Assembly: GCF_000328475.2 (NCBI RefSeq)
Contig: NC_026494.1
Span: forward strand, 186,001-250,000
Direction of reading: 5' to 3'
DNA length: 64,000 nt
Source: Mycosarcoma maydis
Lineage: Eukaryota; Basidiomycota; Ustilaginomycetes; Ustilaginales
The notes under the pieces are model-generated. The model worked only from the letters and a program-made list of their open reading frames with translations, had not been told where the DNA came from and searched no databases. Shown here piece after piece: positions 20,331 to 30,900 of the stretch. The translations under genes were made by a program, and so were the position numbers. Position 1 is the first letter of the stretch; every line of letters starts with the position of its first letter.

Positions 20331-23255
20331 CTACGAGCTGGCCACACTCCATCCGGCTGCAATCACCAACGTACTACTCGGCGCATTGACAAACGTCAAA
20401 CTAGTGGCGGCTTCACCGATCACCTTTGTAATCTCGCTGTTGAGCTGTCTGTCGACCGCATCGGCTGCTGCACTACGTTGGCGAATCATGGCCTTGAGTT
20501 CATCTCTATGCGTCTGCGTTGGGTTTCTTCTTCCCCTTCCCACCACCACCAATGCCGGCTGGTGCTTCTCGGCCAACTCGATCAGCTGGCGAAGCGGTCG
20601 AGCCGTGCAAACCGTTTCGATGCTGAGCCGACCACTGAATCGATCCGCTGCGATCTGGTCTTGAATGCGTTGCAGAGCGAGGTCGTCTTCGAGCGTCGCT
20701 TCGAGCGCCGACTGCAGTGGAGCGCCTGAACGAGCGCCAGAGTGTTGTGTGGGGTAGAGCGTATCCATGTTGCTACCGCCCACTCGCAGCGCTGCTTGTT
20801 GGGCGTAGCTGAGGCTCAGCTCGTGATGGACTGTGGGCGGCACCGTGGGCAACTGGTCTTCACCAGCTTCTTCTGACGAGATGCGATTCATGCGCACCAC
20901 GAGCACTGAAAGTTGTCGATTGTTGGCACACAGCCGAGCGACGAGGTCCAGCGCAGCTCGGTCGTCGGGTCCACCCATGAACGCTAGCAGGATAGGCTGC
21001 TCTCCGAGACGCGAAAATGGAGGCTGCTGCACGCCGTGGTTGCCGAGTGCAGCTTTGTGCTCGATCAGCAGCCCTACATCCGTCTCGGCTGTCTGGATGA
21101 TCTTGCGAACCACGTTGAAATGCTGTGCCGAGTAGCGTCCTTTGAGTCCCTCGGAGGGCGCCGACGCCCATCCACCGCCGAACAAACTCTCGAGAGGGTT
21201 GGAAAGCGTAGCAGCCAATGGAGACGAAGGACCTGCAACAGCAGCATCCTGAGCTCCGCTTCCGCTAGCAGCCGCGCCTCCGCTATGCGCATTTGCAGAC
21301 GGCTGCGCCAATGTCATTGGCAGAATGATAAAGTTGGATCCAGCAGCTTTGCAACGACGCGTGACGGCTGTGGCAAACTCTTCCTGCGGAATCACCGACA
21401 TGGTTGACTGCACAGGCAGACGGTTGAGATGCGCAAATGTCTGAAAGACATTGATGATGGGATCGGCACGCATGGTGTCTTCTGATTCCGACACCTTCAT
21501 CACGGCTGAAGTACGGTCGGTGAGTTCGACAAGTCGCAGAGCGTCGATGCTGATCTGGGCGTGCCAACGTGCGGCAGTGGCCGAAGCATAGGGCGCTTCC
21601 GAGGCCAAGACAGGAGTCTGGTATTCGGCGCCATTGATCGAGGGATCGTCCTCGTCGCCCGTCTCGGTAGCCTTTTCGGTTGCTTCGCCCTCGGAAGCGG
21701 AGCAAGTCTGCTTGGATCGTCGATGGCGCAAACCATGCGAAGCAGTGGAATCACTCGAGGAGGTGTTGGCAGCCGCCAAGGTGGGCTGCATGAGCTGCAC
21801 CAGCGTCATGAGACCCGGAAGATGTTCAAAGCTGGTGAGAACCACAAGCAGACGCTTGGGAGACAGGCGCGAGCTGGTATCTTGATCCTTCTCCTCCTCT
21901 TCTCCGGTAGTGATCTTATGTGCGTGGTGCGAGTGGATGGAAGCATCGTCGAGACGCGTGCGGTGGCTCTCTGGGTAGACCCATAGTGTCAATGGCGTGG
22001 TGATGACGGTTGAAACGACGGCCATAAGCACAAACATGGAAAACACGCGCGTGTCCAAGATGCCGGCCGAGAGGCCAATGTTGAGCACGATGAGTTCGAC
22101 AAGACCTTTGCAGGACATGAGGGTGCCGACGGCGGCCGACTCGCGCAGGTTAAAGCCAAAAGCCTTGGCAGCGGCGGCGCAGCCGATAAACTTGGAGAAG
22201 AAGGCGATGACGATGATGGCCACCGTGTACGCCCAAGCTTTGGCCGAGTTGAGGTCGCCGAGGTTGGTCTTGAGGCCGGAGAGGGCAAAGTAGATGGGCA
22301 GAAAGATGACGAGAACGAGGTCTTCCATCTTTTCGGTAAGAGCGATGGCATAGCCACCTTCGTGAGGGACCATGAGGCCGACGAGAAAAGAGCCAAAGAT
22401 GGGATGTACGCCGATAATGTCGGTGATCCAGGCGCTGACGAGGACGAGCAAGAGGGTGATCATGATCATGACTTGATTGGGACCGTTCTCAAAGCTTCCG
22501 GTGCGGCGAGCGAGCCAGATCAAGGCGGGTTTGATGACCAAGAAAAGGATGAGAACCCAGCCGACAGCACAGAGAAGAATGTAGAGCGCGGTGAGGCCGG
22601 TGTCGGCGTTGACGAGGGCGACGGTCAGAGCGAGCAGAATCCAGCCTACGACGTCGTTTCCGACACCAGCGGCGAGCACAATGACGCCGACCTTGGTGTA
22701 GAGCAACTTGGTCTCGGTGAGAATGCGTGCTAGCACGGGAAAGGCAGTGATGGCCATGGCGACACCGGTGAAGAGGACGAAATGGCCAAACGAGACGTTG
22801 TTCTTATCGATAAAGGAATTGTATATGCCAACCGAGACGGCGGCACCCAAGCCAAAAGGCAAGATCATGCCTGCGACACTGATGGCGATGGATGGCTTTG
22901 CGCAGCGACGGACGACGCGCACGTCGACTTCGAGACCGACTAGGAAAAGAAAGAGGACGAGACCGAGAGTGGAGACGAGGTTAAGGTAGGGCAAAGAGGG
23001 GGGTGGGAAGATGTGCTGGGTGAAGCCAGGGATGCGGCCCATGGCGGTTGGGCCAAGCAAGATGCCGCCAATGACCTCGGCGATGACACGAGGTTGGCGG
23101 ATCTTTTGGAGGGCAAAGCCAAGGACGCGAGTGACAATAATGATGATGGCAGCTTGAATGATAAAGAGTCGAAGCGGATTCGAGGTTTCAAACTTGGTGG
23201 GATCAGCGCCGCCAATGACGCTGTCAGCCGCGCGTGGTACCAAGAAGCGTGGCAT
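20331..23255 (-). CDS. KHA1: K+/H+ antiporter, KHA1-like (CPA2) with Usp-like tail
   Basis: A 974-residue monovalent cation:proton antiporter, probably in an endomembrane (yeast Kha1 is in the Golgi), acting in pH and potassium homeostasis. The first 440 residues hold about a dozen hydrophobic segments with CPA2 landmarks: RVIAEVIGGILLGPTAMGR, LGLVLFLFLVGLEVDVR, FPVLARILTETKLL, the GNDVVGWILLAL stretch with its Asn-Asp pair, and CKGLVELIVLNIGL. The cytosolic C-terminus has a His/Glu-rich linker and regions resembling universal stress protein folds (ILLAFMGGPDDRAALDLVAR, ALVVVGRGRR). The first ATG in the frame is at 23255; the frame extends 7 codons upstream without an ATG. No intron. Convergent with the SPF30-like gene 262 bp away. 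Confidence 0.92.
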   Translation of the reverse strand: MPRFLVPRAADSVIGGADPTKFETSNPLRLFIIQAAIIIIVTRVLGFALQKIRQPRVIAEVIGGILLGPTAMGRIPGFTQHIFPPPSLPYLNLVSTLGLVLFLFLVGLEVDVRVVRRCAKPSIAISVAGMILPFGLGAAVSVGIYNSFIDKNNVSFGHFVLFTGVAMAITAFPVLARILTETKLLYTKVGVIVLAAGVGNDVVGWILLALTVALVNADTGLTALYILLCAVGWVLILFLVIKPALIWLARRTGSFENGPNQVMIMITLLLVLVSAWITDIIGVHPIFGSFLVGLMVPHEGGYAIALTEKMEDLVLVIFLPIYFALSGLKTNLGDLNSAKAWAYTVAIIVIAFFSKFIGCAAAAKAFGFNLRESAAVGTLMSCKGLVELIVLNIGLSAGILDTRVFSMFVLMAVVSTVITTPLTLWVYPESHRTRLDDASIHSHHAHKITTGEEEEKDQDTSSRLSPKRLLVVLTSFEHLPGLMTLVQLMQPTLAAANTSSSDSTASHGLRHRRSKQTCSASEGEATEKATETGDEDDPSINGAEYQTPVLASEAPYASATAARWHAQISIDALRLVELTDRTSAVMKVSESEDTMRADPIINVFQTFAHLNRLPVQSTMSVIPQEEFATAVTRRCKAAGSNFIILPMTLAQPSANAHSGGAAASGSGAQDAAVAGPSSPLAATLSNPLESLFGGGWASAPSEGLKGRYSAQHFNVVRKIIQTAETDVGLLIEHKAALGNHGVQQPPFSRLGEQPILLAFMGGPDDRAALDLVARLCANNRQLSVLVVRMNRISSEEAGEDQLPTVPPTVHHELSLSYAQQAALRVGGSNMDTLYPTQHSGARSGAPLQSALEATLEDDLALQRIQDQIAADRFSGRLSIETVCTARPLRQLIELAEKHQPALVVVGRGRRNPTQTHRDELKAMIRQRSAAADAVDRQLNSEITKVIGEAATSLTFVNAPSSTLVIAAGWSVASS

Positions 23256-23781
23256 GACGGGCGAGCGGAAGGACAAGGACGCGTGATACAGATGCAGAAG
23301 CAGTGCTTGTCAGATGTGTATGCTGAGGTTGAATATGGATCGGATACGCGTGAATGAGAAACACGTATGCGCTGTCCATCAGAGTGCGGGACAGATGAGG
23401 ACGAATCTACGACCTGCGCAGAGAAGGGAAGACGGAGCGTCGAGAACAAGTGCGACGATGGTGGGTGACGAGGAGAAGGAGACGAGAGAAAAGACGAACG
23501 CCCGAGGTTTTATCTAGGGCTGGAATTGTTAACTGATGAGGTCTGATGGCAACGATTCTTGATTGCGGGGTAGGGAGACGAGGTCGAGGCGTTGGACAAG
23601 ACAGTCACGAGTCGTGGGTAGGGTAAGAAAAGGCCAAGAACCAAAGGGGCTCGGTTCGAGGTGAACAAAGGGTTACTCAAGCGAAGCACAGTGTAGTAAA
23701 AAAAGTAAGGATACGTGCAAGGGCGGTGTAATGCCAATACCTGTGCAACAAGGCACGAGCGTGGTATCGCTTGCGCGGAAA

Positions 23782-23785
<4 letters not shown>

Positions 23786-23833
<48 letters not shown>
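23786..23833. repeat. (GA)24 microsatellite
   Basis: About 24 uninterrupted GA units, 530 bp upstream of the antiporter start codon. On the antiporter strand it is a CT tract. Confidence 0.95.
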
Positions 23834-23837
<4 letters not shown>

Positions 23838-24617
23838 AACGATAAGATGATGCAGTGGGGCACGAGGGTATGGGCGGTTATGGCTCATGTCAAATCGTAC
23901 GCCACCCTTTTGGTCAGGCACAACGAGAGATTTAAGCAAGATTCGTGATTCAAAAAAGCGTCAAGATTTATGGCGTCCATGGCGTTCAGGTGGCGAACCA
24001 AGCACCAAGCACCAAGCAGCAGCACCCTCACAGTTGCGAGACTCACAACTGTGGCAGCGCACGTCGCCAAGCCCCTTTAAACCAAGTCAAAACCTCACCC
24101 TGTTGAAAAGTCACATTACTTTACTCGCTGCGTGAGCATCGTCCTTCCTCCAAGGCCAAATCACGAATGGCGCTTCAGCATGAGCTCGAGGTAGCCATAC
24201 ATGGAATCGTAGTAGTGGCACGAATCATGAATCCAACCAGCATATGTGGCGACCCTTTGGTCACACGCTTTACAACAGACGGACGCAGCCGCTGGACTCT
24301 TGGGCTCAACTAAGCAGCGATGACAGCGGGAAGCAACATGGCCAACGTGGCAACCATGCATGCGCAAAGGCTCGCGCAAAAGCCCCCCAAAACACACCAC
24401 GAATCGTGAATGCTGAATGCACCGCACCCCCTTTCCTTTTGACGCCCATGCAGGAGTCGCACAGCAAACCCAAGTCACGCGATGCTTCGAGTGAATGCAA
24501 TTTGTGCTCGACATAGCTTACAAGCTTGCAGCTCTTGCTCGTTGCTGGCGAATGCTGCCCCACATGCATTCATATTCATGACTCATGCTTCGCCGTTTGT
24601 GTCGTTGAACACTTGTG

Positions 24618-24650
24618 CAATCGCAATCGCAGTCGCAGTCGCAGTCGCAC
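24618..24650. repeat. Hexamer repeat (TCGCAG / TCGCAA)
   Basis: Five or so units of a 6-bp sequence in non-coding DNA. Confidence 0.85.
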
Positions 24651-26469
24651 AAGCTCCAAGTTCCAAGCCCGAAATTCTGAGAGAGGCTTGGCTTGGCGTG
24701 CATTGTTTCCAATCGCCACGCTTCGCGTCTAGGCGCTGGTTGAAATCACGAACATGGATAGGAGCTCGCTGCATCTTGATCCACGGTTCAGTCACGAGAC
24801 ACGGTCCTGTCTGTCTATCTGTCGGCCTTGGTAGAGTGGATCGTTTGGGGCTGCGCTGCGCTGCGTCCGGAAATTCGTTGGTCCAGCAAGCATTATCTCT
24901 CGATCAGGTTGGTGCTCATCCAGGTGGCGAAATCGTGAATGCAGAGTCCAGCCCAGAATCGTGAATGTCGACAGAAAAGACCAAGCGCGCGGTGAGAGGT
25001 GAGGCAAAAGTCACGAGCGCAGTGGCAGAGACGCAATGGCCAATGTTAGACTCTTGCAGCTGTTCGTATCGGCAACTGCAAAATACAGTATTCACGATTT
25101 CGTGATTATTTCGAGATTTTGGTCATCGTCGATCTGCTATCGAGACGCCGATCGATTTTTGGCCTAGGATCGGCGGGAGACAAAGATTCACGAGTGAATC
25201 GATATGTTCACGCTGACATGCTCTTGCCGTCTGCGACGTCTCGACGAGCGTTTTACAACACGGACAGTTAACCCACTTGGCTCCTCTTGGCATTGACTCG
25301 TCGATACGCTGCTGTGCGTCAAGCTGCAGAGAAAAAGGGCGCAAGCTCGATCATGGACTCCAGGAAGCCCCTTCAAACGTCGACTCGACTGCCACCTGCA
25401 GCATCGGATGCTTTTCGGAAGTCGGCTACCGCTGCATGCTTAGTTCGACATGTTCCTTCAACCGTTTACGATTCGTGATTGTGATCAAGAAATCGTGAAT
25501 GCAGCCGACTGCTTATTGTCTGTGAGGTCACTTTGGTACTACTCTGCTACAATAGCGTTTCAGCATCCATGCGATACAATCTCCATCGCAGATTCGGGTT
25601 TCGGCTGCGTTTCTCTGCATGCCACGATGAACGAGTTTCGACATCTCGGCAGCTCTCTTTTCCTTTTTCGTTCTCCCAGTTGACGCTTGGTTCCGTGTTG
25701 CCGGAGCAATGATCAAGCACGCTATGCGAACGAGGCTCTGACTTGTCCATGCCACCAGCTATGAATAAAATAGCTGGAGGCTGCATGCCACATAACGTTG
25801 TCCAAACCAGAGCGAGGTAGCATGACACTTGCTCGCTTGCTCGCTTGCTCGCCGGTGGTGAGCACAGAGGCGGTCAGTATGCCCACTCGTCCATGCCAAA
25901 ACCAAATTTAAGCTCGTCCACATGTTTTGCGCTCGAATCACGGAACGGCTCGGGACAGGTAGAGTCATCAATCAGTGTTATAGTCTGGACTTGACATTCA
26001 CGATTGGTACTAACTTATTCACGATTTTTCCAGTCTGTGGTGCTTTTGGATTAAACGAGGTGACCTCCATCATGATCAAACACCTCTCTTTCAGGCGTTC
26101 AGTCTAGCTTGCAATCACGAATCCCGAATAGTCACGAGTGACAGAGTCCAAAGTGGTATCAATCGTGCATTTCGAGTGTGCTTGAAATCCAGAATGCCCA
26201 AGGCCAAAGGCGCCCACCAACCAGGCACGACGTGACCAACCGATGATTCACCAAGCGCAGGCTGATCTGCACGTCGCGGGAGAGGTGCACCAGCGAGCCA
26301 GGCCAGATGATGTCATGTTGTTGCAGAGCGTCGATTGTTTTTATCAAAAGTGCGTCGACACAGGCTGCAGGAACTCGCTCAAGAATTGCAACTTTGGTGG
26401 CCTAACACTCAGCCCGGCCTGAGTGTGTGACACGTGATGTGTTCTCATCCACCCACCACCAACCGTGAA

Positions 26470-26535
26470 CGCATCTACGATTCACATTCGTGATTATTTC
26501 ACGTTTCACGAAAACTCGTGACTATTCACGATTGT
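26470..26535. repeat. Cluster of dispersed TCACGA-core motifs
   Basis: Several copies in both orientations (CGATTCAC, ATTCGTGATT, TTCACG, ATTCACGATTG) packed in about 65 bp of non-coding DNA. Confidence 0.75.
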
Positions 26536-27793
26536 GTGGGTTGGCAGGAAAGAGACCGAGTCACGAGTCGATCGACTGCGTGCATGAAAATATACCAGTC
26601 GGTGTAACATGGATACATGCAATCGTATGACGTAATCGTGATACACGTAGTTGTCATGTATCGTGTATGCAGCTGTGATTCGCAAGTTGACAGCCAGCTG
26701 CGCACGATCTTTTGACCTTTGGCGTCGCTCTACCAGCTTGGACCCTAGGCCTGCGCGGCTAACGTTGACGCGGGTTGCGAATAAGTGAATGACGCAGAAA
26801 CGGCTTTGTGGAGGCATCGACTAACGTTGACCTGTAACTGTCAACGGTGATTGTGACCTGCGAATCAGAATCCGAATTCGAATCCCATTTCAATCAAGCC
26901 AATGAATCCACTCATCTGTACCTTTTCTGTTTGTTTTTGGTTTCGATATGCGATGGATCGTGAAAGGGAAAGCGAGAGAGAAAAAAAAAAATGAAAATGA
27001 AAATGAAAATCAGGAATAAAGAGAGAGGCGCCGTGCCACCCGTGACTGTGTGATTGCGTCGATTAGGGTTACTCACAATTCGGTTCGGTTACTTTTTATA
27101 GGACACAGAGCGCAAGTGCACTCACAACTCAACGACTCACACTCGTACTTGTTGATAACTCTTAGCTCACGTCGGCACGCCGAGTTACAATCGTGAATCG
27201 TGAATTACGAATCATCACGCGCACAACTCACAACTCACAACTCACGACTCGTGACTCTGTGACTGTGCAACGTCGACAACTCAATCTTTCTCGTCATCGT
27301 CGTCTCGTCGTCGTCGTTTGGCATGCCGTCGTCTCTGCATCACGCTGCCATCTCCACCATACTTCCACTTCATACCTCCAGCCGCATCACCTTGACGCAA
27401 GTCTTGTTCTTGTCTATCGCCGTCTCACTCGTAAATCGCAACGGTCTCGGTCTTGACCTTTTCACATCGTTCGTCGCCACGATCTGACCTGCGTCATCTC
27501 ATCCCATCTCATCCCACCCACCCACTGCACAGCCGATTTCAAAGCCCCCTACACCAGCCAATACACACGCTTGGCTTGCATCTCGGTCCTTGGCCCTAAC
27601 ATCCACGTCCACGTCGACCAGCCCTGTCTTGATCACACAGCCACCGCTTTGGCTCCCTCGTCCGTGGCGCTGTCCTTGTTCTGCAGACTCATCAGTGCTT
27701 CCTGGCTCATTCACCCTACCTCCTTGCTCTGGAATTCGCTCTTCGTGCATCAGGCTCAGCATACCAATCCGATCTGATAGCGCACCTAGTATA

Positions 27794-27893
27794 NNNNNNN
27801 NNNNNNNNNNNNNNNNNNNNNNNNNNNNNNNNNNNNNNNNNNNNNNNNNNNNNNNNNNNNNNNNNNNNNNNNNNNNNNNNNNNNNNNNNNNNN
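27794..27893. other. Assembly gap (100 N)
   Basis: Exactly 100 unknown bases, a usual placeholder for a gap of unknown length. It falls just upstream of the first ATG of the histidine kinase, so the true 5' end of that gene could be hidden here. Confidence 0.98.
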
Positions 27894-27916
27894 CGCCTCT
27901 GCTCAAATCGGCCAAG

Positions 27917-30900
27917 ATGCGCGTCGCCTACTCTGACCTCGACGATACCAGCAGCGTTGGCTCCAATGACGCCCTCAACGCTCCCAAAGTGCACATCAAA
28001 AGTGCCATCTCGTCGCCTCGCTCGTCGGTTTCCTCCTCCGGCGCTGTCCGGCGCGGCGGTTGGCGCGGTGTTGGCGCTGCCACCTCAGCTTCCACCTCAC
28101 GCAGCTTCACTCATGCTCACCGCGGTGAGACCTATGCCTCTTCCAGCTCCTCCGAGCTTGGCGCAGACGAACCTCTACCACTCAGTTCCAGCGGCAACGC
28201 GCACGTACAGCCCAACAGCCCTCTATGGGCGCCTAGCCCACCACCTCCAGACACTTGCCAGCACGACGTTCAAGAGCTCGAACAAAGGTACTCGGACAAT
28301 CCACACGAGCTTTCGGTCGCCGATCACCCCGCCTGGCACAAACTGCGCGCTCAACCTGGGCTACCGGCTCCTGGCATACTCAGCTATCTGCCGTCCGTCT
28401 CGCAAGACGTCTCGCATGACTATGCCCAAGACCCCAGAGACGACCCTTCGGAATCACGTCTCATCGGATCTACCCTCCTGAATCCGCACGACCCTCCCTC
28501 TTCGCACCGCTTTCCAGATACGACCTCCTCTGCAGCACACCAAGCAAGCGCCAGTACTGCCACCCAGCTTGCCCCTTCTCGCAATGCTTGCCCCCGCCAG
28601 CACATCACGCTAGAGTCGATTGACGACGATTACAACGCACCGCTGCCATCCGTCGAACCCGGGGCTTACGACTGGGCCAACTTCGTGTATGCTTATGCAC
28701 GAGGACGCTGGAATCCTGGTCTCATCCCACAACCGCCTGGCCAGTCGACAGCGTTTCCAGGCACTCACACTCGCATCAACTCGACTCGCCACCCAACACC
28801 AGACGCCACATCTTCGGCAACCAACGTGCTCAGCAAGCGTAGACCATCACTTGAATACGTCATGCCCGACTCGGCGCTGCCAACCACAAAAGCCGCGCCC
28901 ATCTCGACCGCGCCCACCCACCAACTTTGCAGCCTTCCTCTGAGTGCACGAGGCAGCGCCGACTCAGACACTGCCGTCCCCCTTCCACTTGACACGAGTG
29001 CAGACGCATCAGCCGTTCTCAACGGCGAGACATCTCTGCCTTCCCATTCCCTCCAGTACATTCATTCCTCCGAGAGCGACCAACACGTGTCATCTCAAAA
29101 CGCATCTGCCTCCACTACGGTCGAGAGTGAGCGCTCGAGCAACACTGTCGGCAACTTGATCGATGCCAACGTCCTCACAGCTCTCAGGCTGCCTCCCATG
29201 AGCATGTCGTCCGTTTCCCGAAAATCTACATGCGTCGCTAGAGGTGCCGACCTTGATTTTGACGGTCTCAGCAGCCCTCACAACAGTCCAGACGACGCAC
29301 AGCCTCCTCAGAGGGCCAAGACGGCGCCCGAAGGCCTACCCACCAGCGTCGCTCAAGCCCTTCTCCCTTCACAGCTGGACCACAAAGGTTTGGCATCCGC
29401 TGCACAGCTCGTGACCCCACCACCAGCGGCTCAACCCCGCCAATATTCGGACACCCTGCTCCAACATGTTGTCCCAGATACATTGTCTCTACGCAAATCC
29501 ATCTTGAAGGACGAACCTAACAAACCCGTGGTGCGCACGCCCATCAGTGAGCTGTCCGATCCGCTGCATCGAGCTACGCCACACAAAGACAAGACCAACC
29601 TCGCAAACGATGCCGTCTCTCTCATGTTGAATTCCAACGCCCAAGACGCCGTAGTGACACCCTCAGCCAGACCTCAGTCAAAGCTCGCAGGCGACATGGC
29701 TGAATCTGTCATCAGCACTGCGATCCTAGCACCCGCCGACTCTGCTCACAACGACTTTTTCGAGTCCGAACCGCTCGAAAGGCCAGGGCCTACTCCCATC
29801 CAGTCGACTCACGGTGTACCAAAGCATCCCGTCGTGTGGCAATCGGCGCCAGAAGGCTTGTCCAGCTTTGCCGAGGCCATGTCGCGCCAGGCATCCGGTA
29901 CTGGCGCTGCCGACGCCAAATCGGCTCTTTTCAACGAGATTGCCATCGACAACGTCACCGTCGCTGGCCTTCGTCGCGCTGCCCGTAGGACGAGCATGGA
30001 GAGATCGGTCGCCGAACTGGATCGCATCTGCTCCGACGCATGTCGCAACCCGAAAGGACCCCTGGTCTCGCACAGTGCCAGCTTCCCAGGCAGCACGCCT
30101 CGGCCTTCCAAGTCGGCAGCAGCCGGCGGCCCGCATGAAGGTGTTCAACCACTCCCGCACCTCTTCGGCAGTAGCACCTCCGTCTCGGCCTCGACTAATA
30201 ACGGCCCTACCGTCAATGTGGCCCATTTCGTGCGAGGCAAGCAGAGCGGAGAGACCCGCATCGATCTACGCGGAACGATCACGAGCTCGCCCGCCACGAA
30301 CGCCAAGGATGTCAACTTTGCCCCCCCAAGTACCGGCCAGCTACCGTACGAGGTCAGCGCACACGACGTCTCCCTAGCCGCTAACGCTTCGACGACAAAG
30401 AACAGACCAGCTATGACCAACACCTCTTCGCAGCGCATCCAATCCTACCTCGCTGCAGGCAAGCGCGTCGAACTCTTTTATCGCGATTTCGGCTATCTGC
30501 CTTCCATCCTCCCACCTCACGAAGAGGTGCGTCTGCACGCGCTTTCGCGTTACGGTCCACCCAAAATAGCAGGTAACCCCAATTTTGAGAGACTTGCGCA
30601 CCTGGTCAAGCTCGTGTTCAACTCGAAGCTAGTGCTAATCACGCTTGTCGGCGAGAACGAACAGATCTTTCAGACGCAGATGGGCGGAGGCGGCGAGATC
30701 ACCATCGCGTCGTTACAGGCCATAGCCGGCTCGCGCAACTGCTCCTTCTGTTCGCACGCCATCCTTCAGGACAGCGACGAGCCCATCGTCATTCTCGACG
30801 CCGCCAAAGACTGGCGCTTCTCGGGCAATCCGCTTGTGCAGGGCTCGCCCGACATTCGCTTTTACGCCGGTAGCCCTTTGCGAACCTCGGACGGCCTCAA

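Larger units (their letters stand above)
23256..27793. other. 4.5 kb gene-free region upstream of the histidine kinase
   Basis: No coding gene could be supported. The stretch includes a long (GA)n tract, other simple repeats, and many copies of the heptamer motif (for example 24397-24410, 25089-25108, 25467-25501, 26475-26535, 27188-27215). From about 27210 to 27790 the plus strand becomes rich in C and T, typical of a fungal leader, and likely forms the promoter and 5' UTR of the histidine kinase. It ends at a 100-N gap. Confidence 0.55.

Noticed and set aside
27590..27916. Extension of the histidine kinase frame upstream through the N run
   Set aside because: The frame is open only because N cannot encode a stop, and the upstream 68 residues are low-complexity leader-like sequence. 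The first ATG after the gap is used.
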